From the NCBI GenBank assembly GCA_035577545.1, contig DATLVI010000044.1, forward strand, positions 62,001-126,000: DNA of 64,000 nt, read 5' to 3'. The position numbers and the translations under genes were made by a program. Position 1 is the first letter of the stretch; every line of letters starts with the position of its first letter. The notes beneath the pieces were generated by a model that was not told the DNA's origin, searched no databases, and saw only the letters and a program-made list of their open reading frames with translations. Source of the DNA: Verrucomicrobiia bacterium. GTDB lineage: Bacteria; Verrucomicrobiota; Verrucomicrobiia; Palsa-1439. Below are positions 51,287 through 61,352 of this stretch, piece by piece.

Positions 51287-51802
51287 ATGCGCAGGCCTTT
51301 CTCCAACAACGTGATTTTCTACGATACCGAGTTTTCAAATCTCGATCCGTATACGGGCGAGATTCTGTCGATTGGGATGGTGAAGATATCGGGAGAAGAA
51401 CTTTATCTTGAACTGGAACATACTGGTCCCGTCGGTGATTGGGTGAAGGAGCATATCATCCCCACACTGAAGAGCCCACGCGCTACGCGTGAAGAGGCCC
51501 GGCAAAGGATCAAGGAATTTGTGGGCGATGGAAAGCCGTATGCGGTCAGCTATGTGAACGCCTACGACACGCTGTATTTCTACAAGTTGTTCGGTGTGGA
51601 CAACCAGCCTTGTTATTGGCTGCCCGTGGATCTATCGTCGATCATATTTGGCGTCGGCAAGGATCCCGAGAAGCTGTTGGAGTTCGCTGCGGAACTCGGG
51701 ATTAATACGAAACAATACACGCAACACCATGCGCTGCATGATGCCCGGCTGGTACGGGATGTTTATATGAAGTTCTTTGTGATTGAGCCAACGCAATCAT
51801 GA
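51287..51802 (+). CDS. DEDDh-type 3'-5' exoribonuclease-like protein (Rv2179c-like)
   Basis: Protein of 171 residues with an RNase H-like exonuclease pattern. FYDTEFSNLDP gives the Asp-x-Glu pair, SYVNAYDTLYFY the middle Asp, and HALHDARLVRDVY the His and last Asp. The compact size and ILSIGMVKISGEELYLELE strand agree with the Rv2179c-like family. The ATG at 51287 is preferred because AGGGAC lies 7-10 bases upstream; ATG at 51263 is possible. Divergent from the aroF leader. The in-cell substrate is unknown. Confidence 0.82.
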   Translation: MRRPFSNNVIFYDTEFSNLDPYTGEILSIGMVKISGEELYLELEHTGPVGDWVKEHIIPTLKSPRATREEARQRIKEFVGDGKPYAVSYVNAYDTLYFYKLFGVDNQPCYWLPVDLSSIIFGVGKDPEKLLEFAAELGINTKQYTQHHALHDARLVRDVYMKFFVIEPTQS

Positions 51803-51903
51803 ACTTCAAACGTGGGATACGGCTGGTTCCTTCGGATGAGGCCAGCAGATGAAGAAGGTGTCATCGGGTGTGACTCCGTTGCAGTCGTTAGCCGGGAAAA
51901 TCG

Positions 51904-52179
51904 ATGAACATGAAGACGAAGTGGACTCTGTGCGGCGTTATCGTAGCTGTATTTGTTGTTATCCTGACAGGCTGGAGACTTCGATGGGTATTCTCTTTAT
52001 TGGTATGGCCGGCCTACTGGTTCAGTCGCAGTCTCGTTCGCACCATGGGTTGGTTCGAGGACGGTGAAATGAGCGAGAGATTGGAGGAGCGGCGCCTTCG
52101 TCGGCACACGGAGCAGATGGAGCGGATGGCGATGAGACGGAAGCCAGAGACGAACGGCAAGACAGATGGCAAAGACTGA
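51904..52179 (+). CDS. Small hypothetical membrane protein
   Basis: A 91-residue frame with a possible N-terminal TM helix (WTLCGVIVAVFVVILTGW), a second hydrophobic stretch (WVFSLLVWPAYWF) and a highly charged Arg/Glu-rich C-terminus. No family recognised. Its stop overlaps the next frame's start by 14 bases. The hydrophobic/charged layout is protein-like, so I consider it a probable gene. Confidence 0.55.
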   Translation: MNMKTKWTLCGVIVAVFVVILTGWRLRWVFSLLVWPAYWFSRSLVRTMGWFEDGEMSERLEERRLRRHTEQMERMAMRRKPETNGKTDGKD

Positions 52180-52519
52180 CATCGCTTCATCCGAATCGGC
52201 TCCCGACGAGCCGCAGCTCGTATTGGTATGGATCCCCGAGCAAATCGGGCCACGCGACAGAAGCGCGAAGTACGAGGATCCATTGGATGCGGCACTCAAG
52301 AAGGAGGCAGTTGGTGAGGTGAACGGCGGAGATACGCGATTGTCTGCTTCCAACGCAGACGGCACGAGGAGCATTGAATGGGTCGGTCTCGATGTTGACC
52401 TGTCGGATTTCGAGAAAGGTTTGCCGATTCTCAAGCGCGAGTTGTTGCGCCTGGGCGCACCGGCCGGTACGATCCTCGAGTATTCGCGAAATGGCCAGAA
52501 GCTGGAGGAGCGGCTATGA
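52166..52519 (+). CDS. Small hypothetical protein
   Basis: A 117-residue acidic protein with a coherent composition (VLVWIPEQIGPRDRSAKYEDPLDAALKKEAVGEV, SIEWVGLDVDLSDFEKGLPILKRELLRLGAPAGTILEYS). The C-terminal half resembles small proteins that report a distance or difference value, but I recognise no named family. It overlaps the upstream small gene by 14 bases and is followed directly by the exported hypothetical gene, so it may form an operon with both. Confidence 0.65.
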   Translation: MAKTDIASSESAPDEPQLVLVWIPEQIGPRDRSAKYEDPLDAALKKEAVGEVNGGDTRLSASNADGTRSIEWVGLDVDLSDFEKGLPILKRELLRLGAPAGTILEYSRNGQKLEERL

Positions 52520-52590
52520 TGGCCGTTAACAAATCGCTGGAGCGAACACAGCCGAGCGCCCGCGTCGCTCTGTCTGAACGTTCGACAACT

Positions 52591-53580
52591 ATGAAGCGTG
52601 CAGCGGTCATCATCCTGAGCCTCCTGGCTGGGTTACCAGCCCGGTTGCTGGCAGCGCCTCCCTTGGAGGACATTCTCAAGGCGCTGGAGCACGTGGACGG
52701 ACAGATCGGCGTAGTGAAGACCGAAGGCCATACCCATGAATACTTGTGGGATGCCGCGACCGGATCATGGAAAATCACCCCGGTGACGTCCACTTTCACT
52801 TGTGTCATCGAGAACAAATGGAAAGGCCGGTACGTCCTAGATCAGAATCCCTCGGTCAACCGATGGATCGACGGGACAGCGCCTTATTTGGCCATGTGGA
52901 CGACGGAGTTTCGAGACGGGGATGGTTTCATCACCTACTTGAGCAAGACGACCCAACTTTACGATGGCACTCAATTCCTGGGCGTAGCGCAGTCGCGGTG
53001 CGCGGGCTACCAGGCTAGTCGAAGGAAAGAGCCGGAGTACTCCACGGAACCGGCAGAGACGCTTTTCTCGGGACTTACTTTTACAGGATGGGGGGCCGTC
53101 AGACATACTCCGGTTCAAGCACCGACGATATTTAAGGGCATCGTTGTGTCGGACACCAAAAACGGCATGACCCGGGTACACTATACGGCATCGGAGATTT
53201 GCGTGGGATTCGATTTCGTCCTCGACCCCAAGAAGAATTTCGCGCTGGTGCGGTACGCTTATTCCGACAATCGGCAACTGACTACCGCGGATGAAGAGCG
53301 GACGTTTACCTACGAAGTTCTTGAGCACCGGCAAATCGCCGATGGCGTCTGGTATCCGGTCCACTACACTTCAACCGAGAGATATTCCAAAGAGTACGCA
53401 CCGGCGATGCATCTACAGTTTCCGCAAAGAGATGACCTCCAGGAACGCAATCGTTACGTGTCGCGCAGAATGGAAGTTGTGTTGAGCAACGTTACAATCC
53501 TGGAGGGCCGAGAGGCTGAGACGAATCTCACGGTAAGCCTGCCGGAGGGGACGACTGTCATCAACGAAGGCGAACACTGA
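52591..53580 (+). CDS. Exported hypothetical protein
   Basis: Protein of 329 residues from the ATG at 52591, which begins a signal peptide (MKRAAVIILSLLAGLPARLLAA). The mature part has LEDILKALEHVDGQIGVVKTEGHTHEYLWD and many beta strands, recalling outer-membrane lipoprotein-carrier-like folds, but no family is matched. The frame is open to an ATG at 52516 that has GGAGGAG upstream. However, the 25 extra residues (AVNKSLERTQPSARVALSERS) look like a translated interspersed repeat, so the shorter form is preferred. Confidence 0.7.
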   Translation: MKRAAVIILSLLAGLPARLLAAPPLEDILKALEHVDGQIGVVKTEGHTHEYLWDAATGSWKITPVTSTFTCVIENKWKGRYVLDQNPSVNRWIDGTAPYLAMWTTEFRDGDGFITYLSKTTQLYDGTQFLGVAQSRCAGYQASRRKEPEYSTEPAETLFSGLTFTGWGAVRHTPVQAPTIFKGIVVSDTKNGMTRVHYTASEICVGFDFVLDPKKNFALVRYAYSDNRQLTTADEERTFTYEVLEHRQIADGVWYPVHYTSTERYSKEYAPAMHLQFPQRDDLQERNRYVSRRMEVVLSNVTILEGREAETNLTVSLPEGTTVINEGEH

Positions 53581-53612
53581 TGAATGTCGAGTCCTGAGTT
53601 TGCCGGTACTCG

Positions 53613-53680
53613 GTTGCCGAGACAACGACATCGCGGCGTGTCCCCTTGGGCCCTGTTGCCGCAAAAACGACATCGCGGCG
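53613..53680 (+). repeat. Two direct copies of the 26-bp interspersed repeat
   Basis: Copies at 53613-53638 and 53655-53680, both starting GTTGCCG and ending CGACATCGCGGCG, with a 42-bp period. A third copy lies at 39168-39193. Confidence 0.65.
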
Positions 53681-53861
53681 CGTCGCGCAGTCAGTGCTGC
53701 ACTCCGCTTCCTTCTGGACATCGGATTCCGATAGTTGTATCGTCCGTGGTATGTGCTTTGAGAGCATGAGGAAAGACAAGGTGCCCGCGTCGCCCAGGGG
53801 GAATCCGCCTTCGGCTACGATGCGACAAGGGGGGGTTGCGCAAGAAATGTGTAATTCTACC

Positions 53862-53977
53862 AAACGAACCCAATTTTTTTTACGAAAATTTACGACACAA
53901 CTATTTGCACATAAAATATTTGGATATAAAATCCATCTAAAAGACAATTGGGTTCGTTTTGGAAAACGAACCCAATT
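53862..53977. repeat. Three-armed inverted repeat, AAACGAACCC type
   Basis: AAACGAACCCAATT at 53862-53875, its perfect reverse complement AATTGGGTTCGTTT at 53946-53959, and a third forward copy at 53964-53977. The 70-bp centre is very AT-rich (ATAAAATATTTGGATATAAA). Related to 38918-39013, with a half-site GGGTTCGTTT at 63383-63392. MITE-like; no coding capacity. Confidence 0.7.
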
Positions 53978-54104
53978 TCGGGGGTGTTTTGAGCGGTTGC
54001 CCCGCTGTTTGGCGAAGAAAAAGGCGGTGAAAACGACGAATTGGGTGGGGCGAATCCGGACCGGGAGCGAAGGCAAGCGGTGCACCCGCCCTACAAAGAG
54101 GAGG

Positions 54105-55493
54105 TCAAGCCCGGGCTTTGGTGGGCTGTTTGGGGTCGGTGGTGCGCTTGCCGAAGTACCCGTTCCAAACAACATCGAGGCCTTCGAGGGTCAACTTGGG
54201 GGGCGTCTTGTGAAGACGACAGCGATCGATCACACGATCAATCAGGTCGCGCGGGTCGCACGATTTCGCGATGCGGCCTTCCTCTTGATACTTCTGGAGC
54301 AGGTGCGCGACCATGCTCACATCCGGGGCCAGACCGCGCGCGCGGGCGTAGCGCAAGAAGATTTCCGTGAACGTCTCGGGGCTGGGAGCCTCGGCGTGGA
54401 GGCGGTAGCCCATGCGGCGCATGAACGCCTCATCTTCCAGGTCGGATTCGGTAAGGTTGGTGGCGAAGACGACAATCTGCTCGAAGGGCACCTGGATTTT
54501 CTTGCCGGTGCTGAGCGTGAGATAATCGATGCGATATTCCAGCGGGACAATCCAGCGATTCAGCAGTTCGGTCGCCGAACAGCGTTGACGGCCGAGGTCA
54601 TCGACCACGAGCACGCCACCGTTGGATTTGATGTGCAGGGGCGCTTCGTAAAAGCGTTGCGTTTCGGTGAAGGAGAGATCAAGGCTTTGCAACGTCAGCT
54701 CGCCGCCGGCCACCACGAGGGGCGGACTGATCCGTATCCAGCGTCGGTCGTAGCCGTCATTGGGGTGCTTGACCGGCACGTGGTTATGGGTGTCGAAAAT
54801 GCGGATGACCTGTCCATCGACTTCAATGGCGTAAGGGATCCACACTTCACCCGGAATCGCGTCGACAAGCGCGCGGGCAGTGGCGGTCTTGCCGTTACCC
54901 GAGGGCCCCGTCAAAAACAAGCTGCGGCCCGAGCCAATGACCAATCCGAGGATCTCCTTGGCGTAGTCCGAGAGGATGAGAGTGGACATGGCCTGGTCGA
55001 GCGACTGGCGCGAGGAGGGCGGACGGTTGCGGACCTGCTGGGTGATCATCTCGGTGTAGGCTTTCAGCGAGACGGGAGCGGGCCCGGCGTAACTGCAGAA
55101 ATTGGTGAGACGGCGCAGCGCTTCCCAGCCGTGGTCGAGCATCGCATAGCGATGATTGTGCAAGCCGACAACGCCTTTGGCCTCGATGAATTTCTCCTGG
55201 CACAGTCGCTGGAGGAGGGCCTCAGTGATCATCATGCCCAGACGCATGCGGGTGGCGATGCTGAACGTGGTGCAATCGACGTCGAGGGGGACTGTCTTCA
55301 ACGCCAGATCCGCGAGGAAGCCAGGATTGACATCCAGGTCCTCGAGTTTTTCCGGAAAGGGGGGAACAAACCAGTCGGCGGGATTGGTGAAAAGCGGGGC
55401 GATGGAATCGGGAGGGGTTGCGGGTGCGAGCGCGTCGTCCGACTCCAATCCGACCGTCAATTCCTCAGTATGCTGAACATCAACTGTGCCCAT
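54105..55493 (-). CDS. AAA-family ATPase of unknown function
   Basis: Protein of 462 residues from ATG at 55493 (the frame is open to an ATG at 55601, only 20 bases from the divergent LysM gene; 55493 leaves room for promoters). Walker A LTGPSGNGKTATARAL follows a helical N-terminal region, and Walker B is GGVLVVDDLGRQRCS. VVFATNLTESDLEDEAFMRRMGY is the sensor-1/arginine region. I recall this ATPase type as conserved in Verrucomicrobiota, Planctomycetota and relatives near pilus or secretion genes, but no such genes lie here. Partner unknown. Confidence 0.8.
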   Translation of the reverse strand: MGTVDVQHTEELTVGLESDDALAPATPPDSIAPLFTNPADWFVPPFPEKLEDLDVNPGFLADLALKTVPLDVDCTTFSIATRMRLGMMITEALLQRLCQEKFIEAKGVVGLHNHRYAMLDHGWEALRRLTNFCSYAGPAPVSLKAYTEMITQQVRNRPPSSRQSLDQAMSTLILSDYAKEILGLVIGSGRSLFLTGPSGNGKTATARALVDAIPGEVWIPYAIEVDGQVIRIFDTHNHVPVKHPNDGYDRRWIRISPPLVVAGGELTLQSLDLSFTETQRFYEAPLHIKSNGGVLVVDDLGRQRCSATELLNRWIVPLEYRIDYLTLSTGKKIQVPFEQIVVFATNLTESDLEDEAFMRRMGYRLHAEAPSPETFTEIFLRYARARGLAPDVSMVAHLLQKYQEEGRIAKSCDPRDLIDRVIDRCRLHKTPPKLTLEGLDVVWNGYFGKRTTDPKQPTKARA

Positions 55494-55621
55494 AAATTCT
55501 GGCTCGGGAGACTGGAAAGCATGATTCAGGCCATTACTTGTTGGGTTGGAAAAATGAAACTTATTGTGGGGCAATATATTCGGGACTTGCAACGATTCCA
55601 TGCCGTTTCTAGACTGCGACC

Positions 55622-56158
55622 ATGAAACACAGGAAACTTCTCAAATTTGCCATGATTTTGGTCACTTGCGTGGTAACCGCCCTGCCAGCGCGTGCCCAGG
55701 AACAAACCGTCGCCCAGCAGTTATCCATCCTCGATGAACGCCTTAGCAAGCTGCGGGCGGATGTCGATGCGCTGCAGTTCAACCAGCAGCAAATCCAGCA
55801 GGACATCAAACTGGTCCAGGGTCAAATGGACGAGGTCCGTCGCACGGGTCCCGGCGCCTCGGCGAATGATCTGGCGGCGCTCGAGGCGCGCGTAAAGGCT
55901 TTGGATGCCGCGCGCGAGACGGATAAAAAGGTCATCATCGATCAGCTCGCGAAGGAACTGGCGGCGATGAGCGGGTCGCACGGTAGCAAGGCGGCGACCA
56001 CCCCGGCAACGACCGGCAACGAGCACATCGTGGCCGCAGGCGAAACGTTGACGTCGATTGCGAAAAGCAGCGGGGTCACTATCGCTGATTTGAGAAAAGC
56101 CAATAACCTGACGAGTGATTCCCTGAAAGTCGGCCAGAAGCTTGTTATTCCGAAATGA
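55622..56158 (+). CDS. Exported LysM protein with coiled coil
   Basis: Periplasmic or envelope protein of 178 residues. It has signal peptide KLLKFAMILVTCVVTALPARAQ, then a coiled coil (about 28-75; LSILDERLSKLRADVDALQFNQQQIQ) and an Ala/Thr linker. A C-terminal LysM domain (about 134-177; HIVAAGETLTSIAKSSGVTIADLRKANNLTSDSLKVGQKLVIP) should bind peptidoglycan. The ATG at 55622 has no strong Shine-Dalgarno. Divergent from the AAA ATPase. Confidence 0.88.
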   Translation: MKHRKLLKFAMILVTCVVTALPARAQEQTVAQQLSILDERLSKLRADVDALQFNQQQIQQDIKLVQGQMDEVRRTGPGASANDLAALEARVKALDAARETDKKVIIDQLAKELAAMSGSHGSKAATTPATTGNEHIVAAGETLTSIAKSSGVTIADLRKANNLTSDSLKVGQKLVIPK

Positions 56159-56219
56159 AAGCTTCACCCGGAGTTTGTCCCGGAAATCTCGGGGGGCCGG
56201 GTTTCCTGGTGAGGTTGGC

Positions 56220-59200
56220 CTAGGAAGCCGCCGCCGCCGGCACGCCTCGCTGTTCCCACGGGCGACTGCGGCGGACTTCATTGGTCGCGGCCAGCTTCTC
56301 GGTGTCGACTTTGAGCCAGACGCTTTCTTCACCGAGGATTCCTTCCACGTCGCGCACGAATTGCTGCGTGGGAGCCACCGAGAAATGTTCATGCGCTTCG
56401 AGGAAGACCAGTTTACCGTCGGGGTACATAAAGCAAAACATGACCGGCACCTCGCCTTTGTGCTTTCGCAGAACCTCCTGAACGCGCGCAAGGGTCGAAT
56501 CCTCCGTGGTGCCCGCGGAGATGCGAATGTGCGCGGCTTTCGTGAATTTCTTGGGCACATCGCCCAGAGGAATGATCTGGTCAGCGACGATCTTCGGCTT
56601 GTCCTCGCGCAGGTTGATCATCCCGCTCAGGAATATTGCGGCGTCCGCTTTCAAGTTGGAGGCGAACCGGGCATACGACTCGGGAAAGACCAGAACCTCG
56701 ACCGCCCCATCGAGATCTTCGAGCGTCATGATTGCCATCGGCTTCCCCTGCTTCGTCGTCTTGGGCACCAGTTTGCTGATGATCCCGCCGATGCGCGCCA
56801 CCTGCCCGTCCTGAAGTTGCCCGAGCTTTCCCGAAGAGGCCATTTCGTAGCGCTTCAGGATTTCGGCATACTCGCTCAAGGGGTGGCCCGTCACGTAGAA
56901 GCCCAGCAATTCTTTCTCGAACGCCAGCATTTCGCCCTGTGTCCACTCGACCGACGGCAGTTGGCCGGTAACTTTTTTTCGCGCGTTCACCGGCTCCACG
57001 TCGAACAGCGCCGCCTGACCGCGCTCGCGATCGCGTTGTACTGTTGCCGCCCGGCTCATCTGGTATTCGACGGCCGCAAAAACCTGCGCTCGCGGCTCGT
57101 CCAACGAATCAAACGCGCCGCACTTCGCGAGACATTCCAGCACCTTGCGGTTGACGATCCGGAGATCGACACGCGTGCAGAAATCCTCAAAAGACGTGAA
57201 TCGTCCACTCGCATTGCGCACCTGGATGACGTTTTGCACGGCGACTTCACCGACGTTCTTGATCGCCGCGAGGCCAAACCGAATCTTGCCATCGCCCACA
57301 GTGAACCGAACGCCGCTCTCATTGACGTCGGGCGCCTGCACCTCGATGCCCATACGTTTGCACTCGTTGATGAAAAGCTGGATCTTGTCAGTATTGGCCA
57401 GTTCGTTGGACAGGAGCGCGGCCATGAACTCGACCGGGTAGTTGGCCTTCAGCCAGGCCGTCTGGTACGCGACGATGGCATACGCTGCGCTGTGGGACTT
57501 GTTGAAGCCGTACCCGGCAAACTTCGCCAGTGTGTCGAAAATCTGGTTGGCTTTGGGACGGGGAATCTTGTTCTTATCGTGGCACCCCTTAATGAAGATC
57601 TCGCGTTGCTTCTCCATTTCCTCAGGCTTCTTCTTGCCCATTGCGCGGCGCAGCACGTCGGCGCCGCCGAGCGAATAGCCCGCGAGCATGTTCGCGGCCT
57701 GCATCACCTGCTCCTGGTACACAAAGACGCCAAACGTTTCCTTGAGAATCGAATCGAGCAATGGGTGGTCATAGGCGACCTTGACCTTGCCATGTTTGCG
57801 GTTGACGTAGTCGTCGAGCATGTTCATCGGCCCGGGTCGGAACAACGCGATGAGCGCGATGATGACGTCGATGGAGTCCACACCTATGCGGCGACACAAG
57901 TCGCGCATCCCCTGCGATTCCAACTGGAACACACCGATGGTATTGGCCTTCGCCAGCAGCTCGAATGTCTTCTTGTCCTCAAGCGGAATTTTGTCGATGT
58001 CGAGGCGCTGTCCGGTGGTCTCCTCAATGATATCGAGCGCGTCCTTGATAACCGTCAACGTCTTCAACCCGAGAAAGTCCATCTTCAACAAACCGAGGTC
58101 GCCCAACGGATTCATCGAGTACTGGGTAACGATTTCGTTCGAGTTTGTGCCGGTGGTAAGCGGGACGATATTCGTGAGCGGCTCCGCGCCGATCACCACG
58201 CCGGCCGCGTGCGTCGAAGCGTTACGGGAAATCCCTTCAAGCGTGTACCCGTAATCGATCACGCGTTTAACGTTCGGCTCATTCTGGTAGGCTGTCTTCA
58301 ACTCGGGATTGATGTCCATGGCCTTCTTCAGCGTCATCCCAATGTCAGGCGGGATCATCTTCGCAATGCGGTCGCACTCGCTGTAGCTCAGGCCCATAAC
58401 GCGGCCCACGTCGCGCACCACCATTTTCGCGCCGAGCGTGCCGAACGTAATGATTTGCGCGACGCGATCGTCACCGTACTTTTTGCGCACGTAATCGATG
58501 ACTTCCGGGCGGCGGTTGTAGCAGAAATCCATGTCGATATCGGGCGGCGAAATGCGCTCGGGATTCAGAAAACGCTCGAAAAGCAAATTATAGCGAAGTG
58601 GATCGATGTCCGTGATCTTCAGCAGATACGCCACCACGCTGCCGGCCGCGCTGCCGCGGCCGGGACCGACGGGTATCCCATTGGTCCTCGCAAAGTGCAC
58701 GAAGTCCCAGACAATCAGGAAGTAACTGACGAATCCCGTCTTCTCCATGATCTTCAGTTCGAACTCCACGCGCTCGACAATCGACTTCTCCTGTTCGTCC
58801 TTCGGTTTCTTCCACTCAATGCCATACCGGTCGTGCAGACCCTGGACACACAAATGCCGCAGATAATGCTCGCGCGTAAAACCGTCGGGCGGTTGATAAA
58901 CGGGAAATCGCAGCTTGCCAAATTCGAGCAAAAGATTGCACTTCTCCGCGACGGCCACGGTGTTTTTCAGCGCCTCGGGAACTTCGGCGAACAACTCATG
59001 CATCTCCTCGGGCGTCCGCAGATAAAACTGCTCGGACACATAGCGCATGCGTTTCTCGTCGGCGAGCAACGATTGCGTTTGCAAGCAGATCAGGCAATCA
59101 TGCGCCTCCCAGTGCTGGCGCTCGACGTAATGCACGTCGTTGGTCGCGACCAGCGGGAGATTGAATTCCTTCGCCCACGGAATAAGCGTGCGATTGACCG

Positions 59201-59765
59201 TGCGTTGCTCCTCGATGCCGTGGTTCTGTAGTTCCACATAGAAATCGCCCGGCTCAAAGATCTGCCGATAGTCGTCCAGCGAGGCCTTGGCCTGGTCGAG
59301 TTGGCCTTCCTTGATTTGGAACGGCACTTCACCCTTGAGGCACGAGGTGAGCCCAATCAGTCCCTTCGAATGTTGCGCGAGGATTTCCTTGTCGATGCGC
59401 GGCTTGTAGTAGAAACCTTCGAGGTGGGCCTTGGAGACAAGCTGGACGAGGTTCTTGTAACCAACTTCGTCCTTTGCCAGCAGAACCAAATGATACGCGG
59501 CATCGCGAGCGTTCGTGGATTTTTTTTCGCGGCGGCTGCCCGGGGCGATATATGTCTCGCACCCGATGATCGGCTTCAGCCCCTTCTCCTGCGCGGTCTT
59601 GTAGAACTCGATAGCGCCATACATGTTGCCGTGATCAGTCATCGCCACAGCTGGCATTTTGTATTCGTGCGCTTTGTCGACAACGTCGGAAATACGGCAC
59701 GCTCCGTCGAGCAGGCTGTACTCGGTGTGCAAGTGAAGATGGACAAAATCAGAGTGCTTCATCAA
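56220..59765 (-). CDS. dnaE: DNA polymerase III subunit alpha
   Basis: Replicative polymerase of 1181 residues, normal length. The N-terminal PHP domain is [19 protein letters not shown] (residues 7-25). [10 protein letters not shown] lies at 368-377. The catalytic aspartates are in [13 protein letters not shown] (Asp409, Asp411), with the third in the usual palm position. Finger and tau-binding regions, an OB fold ([32 protein letters not shown]) and the C-terminal domain are complete. No intein or split is seen. Convergent with the LysM gene. Confidence 0.97.
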   Translation of the reverse strand: MMKHSDFVHLHLHTEYSLLDGACRISDVVDKAHEYKMPAVAMTDHGNMYGAIEFYKTAQEKGLKPIIGCETYIAPGSRREKKSTNARDAAYHLVLLAKDEVGYKNLVQLVSKAHLEGFYYKPRIDKEILAQHSKGLIGLTSCLKGEVPFQIKEGQLDQAKASLDDYRQIFEPGDFYVELQNHGIEEQRTVNRTLIPWAKEFNLPLVATNDVHYVERQHWEAHDCLICLQTQSLLADEKRMRYVSEQFYLRTPEEMHELFAEVPEALKNTVAVAEKCNLLLEFGKLRFPVYQPPDGFTREHYLRHLCVQGLHDRYGIEWKKPKDEQEKSIVERVEFELKIMEKTGFVSYFLIVWDFVHFARTNGIPVGPGRGSAAGSVVAYLLKITDIDPLRYNLLFERFLNPERISPPDIDMDFCYNRRPEVIDYVRKKYGDDRVAQIITFGTLGAKMVVRDVGRVMGLSYSECDRIAKMIPPDIGMTLKKAMDINPELKTAYQNEPNVKRVIDYGYTLEGISRNASTHAAGVVIGAEPLTNIVPLTTGTNSNEIVTQYSMNPLGDLGLLKMDFLGLKTLTVIKDALDIIEETTGQRLDIDKIPLEDKKTFELLAKANTIGVFQLESQGMRDLCRRIGVDSIDVIIALIALFRPGPMNMLDDYVNRKHGKVKVAYDHPLLDSILKETFGVFVYQEQVMQAANMLAGYSLGGADVLRRAMGKKKPEEMEKQREIFIKGCHDKNKIPRPKANQIFDTLAKFAGYGFNKSHSAAYAIVAYQTAWLKANYPVEFMAALLSNELANTDKIQLFINECKRMGIEVQAPDVNESGVRFTVGDGKIRFGLAAIKNVGEVAVQNVIQVRNASGRFTSFEDFCTRVDLRIVNRKVLECLAKCGAFDSLDEPRAQVFAAVEYQMSRAATVQRDRERGQAALFDVEPVNARKKVTGQLPSVEWTQGEMLAFEKELLGFYVTGHPLSEYAEILKRYEMASSGKLGQLQDGQVARIGGIISKLVPKTTKQGKPMAIMTLEDLDGAVEVLVFPESYARFASNLKADAAIFLSGMINLREDKPKIVADQIIPLGDVPKKFTKAAHIRISAGTTEDSTLARVQEVLRKHKGEVPVMFCFMYPDGKLVFLEAHEHFSVAPTQQFVRDVEGILGEESVWLKVDTEKLAATNEVRRSRPWEQRGVPAAAAS

Positions 59766-59840
59766 AACTCCCAGACTCTACTCCTCTCACTCTAGGCAGG
59801 TCGCCTACCGCAAGCAAGACTTCTGACGGGTGCAGCGCAT

Positions 59841-61346
59841 TTATTCGATTACAGGCGCCAGTTCGGATCCTTGTCGTTCATATAGGCCAATGAAGAGGGT
59901 CGGTGAATTATGAAGCACCTGCACAAAATGGTGGTGGACATCCATCCAATCGCGGACTTTTTCGTCGAAGCCCTGATTCTTGAAATCCGGGTAAAGAACG
60001 AGCCAGATTCGTCGAAGATCCGGGCGGTTTTGCGGCAATTGTCCATCCCCAATCACTGCAAATAGATGCGACAGCTTTTCAGGCTGTCTCACCACACCTT
60101 GGATGGTTTGATTGGCCAGGTAATATTGGAACGGCCGATAGCTGAATTGCGAGGAATGGACGATGACGTCGCCAGCGCGCAAGTTCCTTGCAATTTCATG
60201 CGTGCCTTCGCGAAGATCGGATTTTACCCACGGATTATCCGAAAAATAGTAGTTCTTCAACGCGAAAAGATTTGCTGAAACCAGCGCCACTGCTACGAGC
60301 GCCCCTGTCAGGTGCTCGATTCTGTTTCCGGTACGTGCGAGGGAGCATCCTACCAGCAAAGCCAGGGCGGGCGTCGTGTAAACCAATGTTCGCGGCAGAA
60401 AGAGATTCTGTCGCAGCGACAACCCCAGCAACAAAATAATCGGCAGGGCGAACCACAGTGTCAGAAGACAACCTGTTTCACGATTTTCGCGCCGCCGGCA
60501 GAGTATCACGACGACCGTGCCCAATACCGCAATCGTCACAAGAACAGAAAATGCACGAGACCGTACATCTCCCAAATATGCTCCGCTGAAAAGTGAAATG
60601 AAGCCCAAAACCTGGCGCAATTCCAACGGTTGAATCCACGAACGTCCCGTGACCCTGGTCGTCTGCCAGAATAACAGCGGCAGGCAAGGAGCGAAAAGCA
60701 GCACCACGCCAGATTGCGACAGCAACCAGCGCCAAAGCGTTTTGCGGTCCTTTCGATAATAGACGGCGACGAACACGCCCTGCGCTAAAACTGCAAATAT
60801 CGATGTGTATTGCACGTAGAGAGCCAGTGCCGTGCAGAGAACAAATGCCACCCATGAAATTCCACGCCCCTCTCGTAGCGCTTTGAGCAAGAAGAGAAAC
60901 GAAAGACAGATCAACAGGGTTTGCACACTGTACATCCGTATCTCCTGTGAGTACCAGACGTGCAACGGCGATAGACCTAAAAGACCGGCACTCAGCAGCC
61001 CCGCGCCTCGTCCCGCCAGCCAGCCACCCAGGAAATACACCACGGCCACCGTCGCCACCGCTGCGAGCACCGACAACATTCGTGCTCCTGTCTCACCCGT
61101 GACGACGAATTGCCAGACGTGCAGGGTCAGATAATACAGTGCGCTATGCACATCGTCGCGCGCCGCAGCGATGATCTTCGCTGGCGCCGCCTGGGCGACG
61201 AGCAGCGAGTTGGCTTCATCGAACCACACCACGCGCTGCCCGAGATGAAACAGGCGAAGCCCCAACGCAGCTGCCAGCACGAGGATCAGCAAGACGCCAG
61301 CTCGTTTACCATCGATATTCAAATTTTGGTGAAACTCCCTGTGCAA
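59841..61346 (-). CDS. GT-C family membrane glycosyltransferase (PMT/ArnT-like, GT39)
   Basis: Integral membrane protein of 501 residues with about 11-12 TM helices. The first periplasmic loop carries the catalytic acidic motif VVWFDEANSLLVAQ, and GLSPLHVWYSQEIRMYSVQTLL is typical of the PMT_2/GT39 group, which uses polyprenyl-phosphate sugars. The acceptor is unknown (lipid, protein or polysaccharide). It lies 6 bases after the zinc-ribbon gene, making a ubiD/zinc-ribbon/GT operon. Confidence 0.85.
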   Translation of the reverse strand: MHREFHQNLNIDGKRAGVLLILVLAAALGLRLFHLGQRVVWFDEANSLLVAQAAPAKIIAAARDDVHSALYYLTLHVWQFVVTGETGARMLSVLAAVATVAVVYFLGGWLAGRGAGLLSAGLLGLSPLHVWYSQEIRMYSVQTLLICLSFLFLLKALREGRGISWVAFVLCTALALYVQYTSIFAVLAQGVFVAVYYRKDRKTLWRWLLSQSGVVLLFAPCLPLLFWQTTRVTGRSWIQPLELRQVLGFISLFSGAYLGDVRSRAFSVLVTIAVLGTVVVILCRRRENRETGCLLTLWFALPIILLLGLSLRQNLFLPRTLVYTTPALALLVGCSLARTGNRIEHLTGALVAVALVSANLFALKNYYFSDNPWVKSDLREGTHEIARNLRAGDVIVHSSQFSYRPFQYYLANQTIQGVVRQPEKLSHLFAVIGDGQLPQNRPDLRRIWLVLYPDFKNQGFDEKVRDWMDVHHHFVQVLHNSPTLFIGLYERQGSELAPVIE

Positions 61347-61352
61347 TGGGGC

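Larger units (their letters stand above)
53581..54104. other. Repeat-rich gene-free region
   Basis: About 520 bases with no convincing gene. It contains two copies of the 26-bp element and a three-armed AAACGAACCC palindrome around an AT-rich core that contrasts with the GC-rich surroundings. Frames here are open because of the repeats rather than selection. Confidence 0.6.

Noticed and set aside
53646-55625. A 659-codon plus-strand frame across the repeat region and the AAA ATPase gene
   Set aside because: It is antisense to the ATPase, whose Walker motifs are unambiguous, and its translation has no protein-family features.
56142-59231. A 1029-codon plus-strand frame opposite dnaE
   Set aside because: It is a long antisense shadow caused by GC-rich codon bias; dnaE on the minus strand is complete and conserved.
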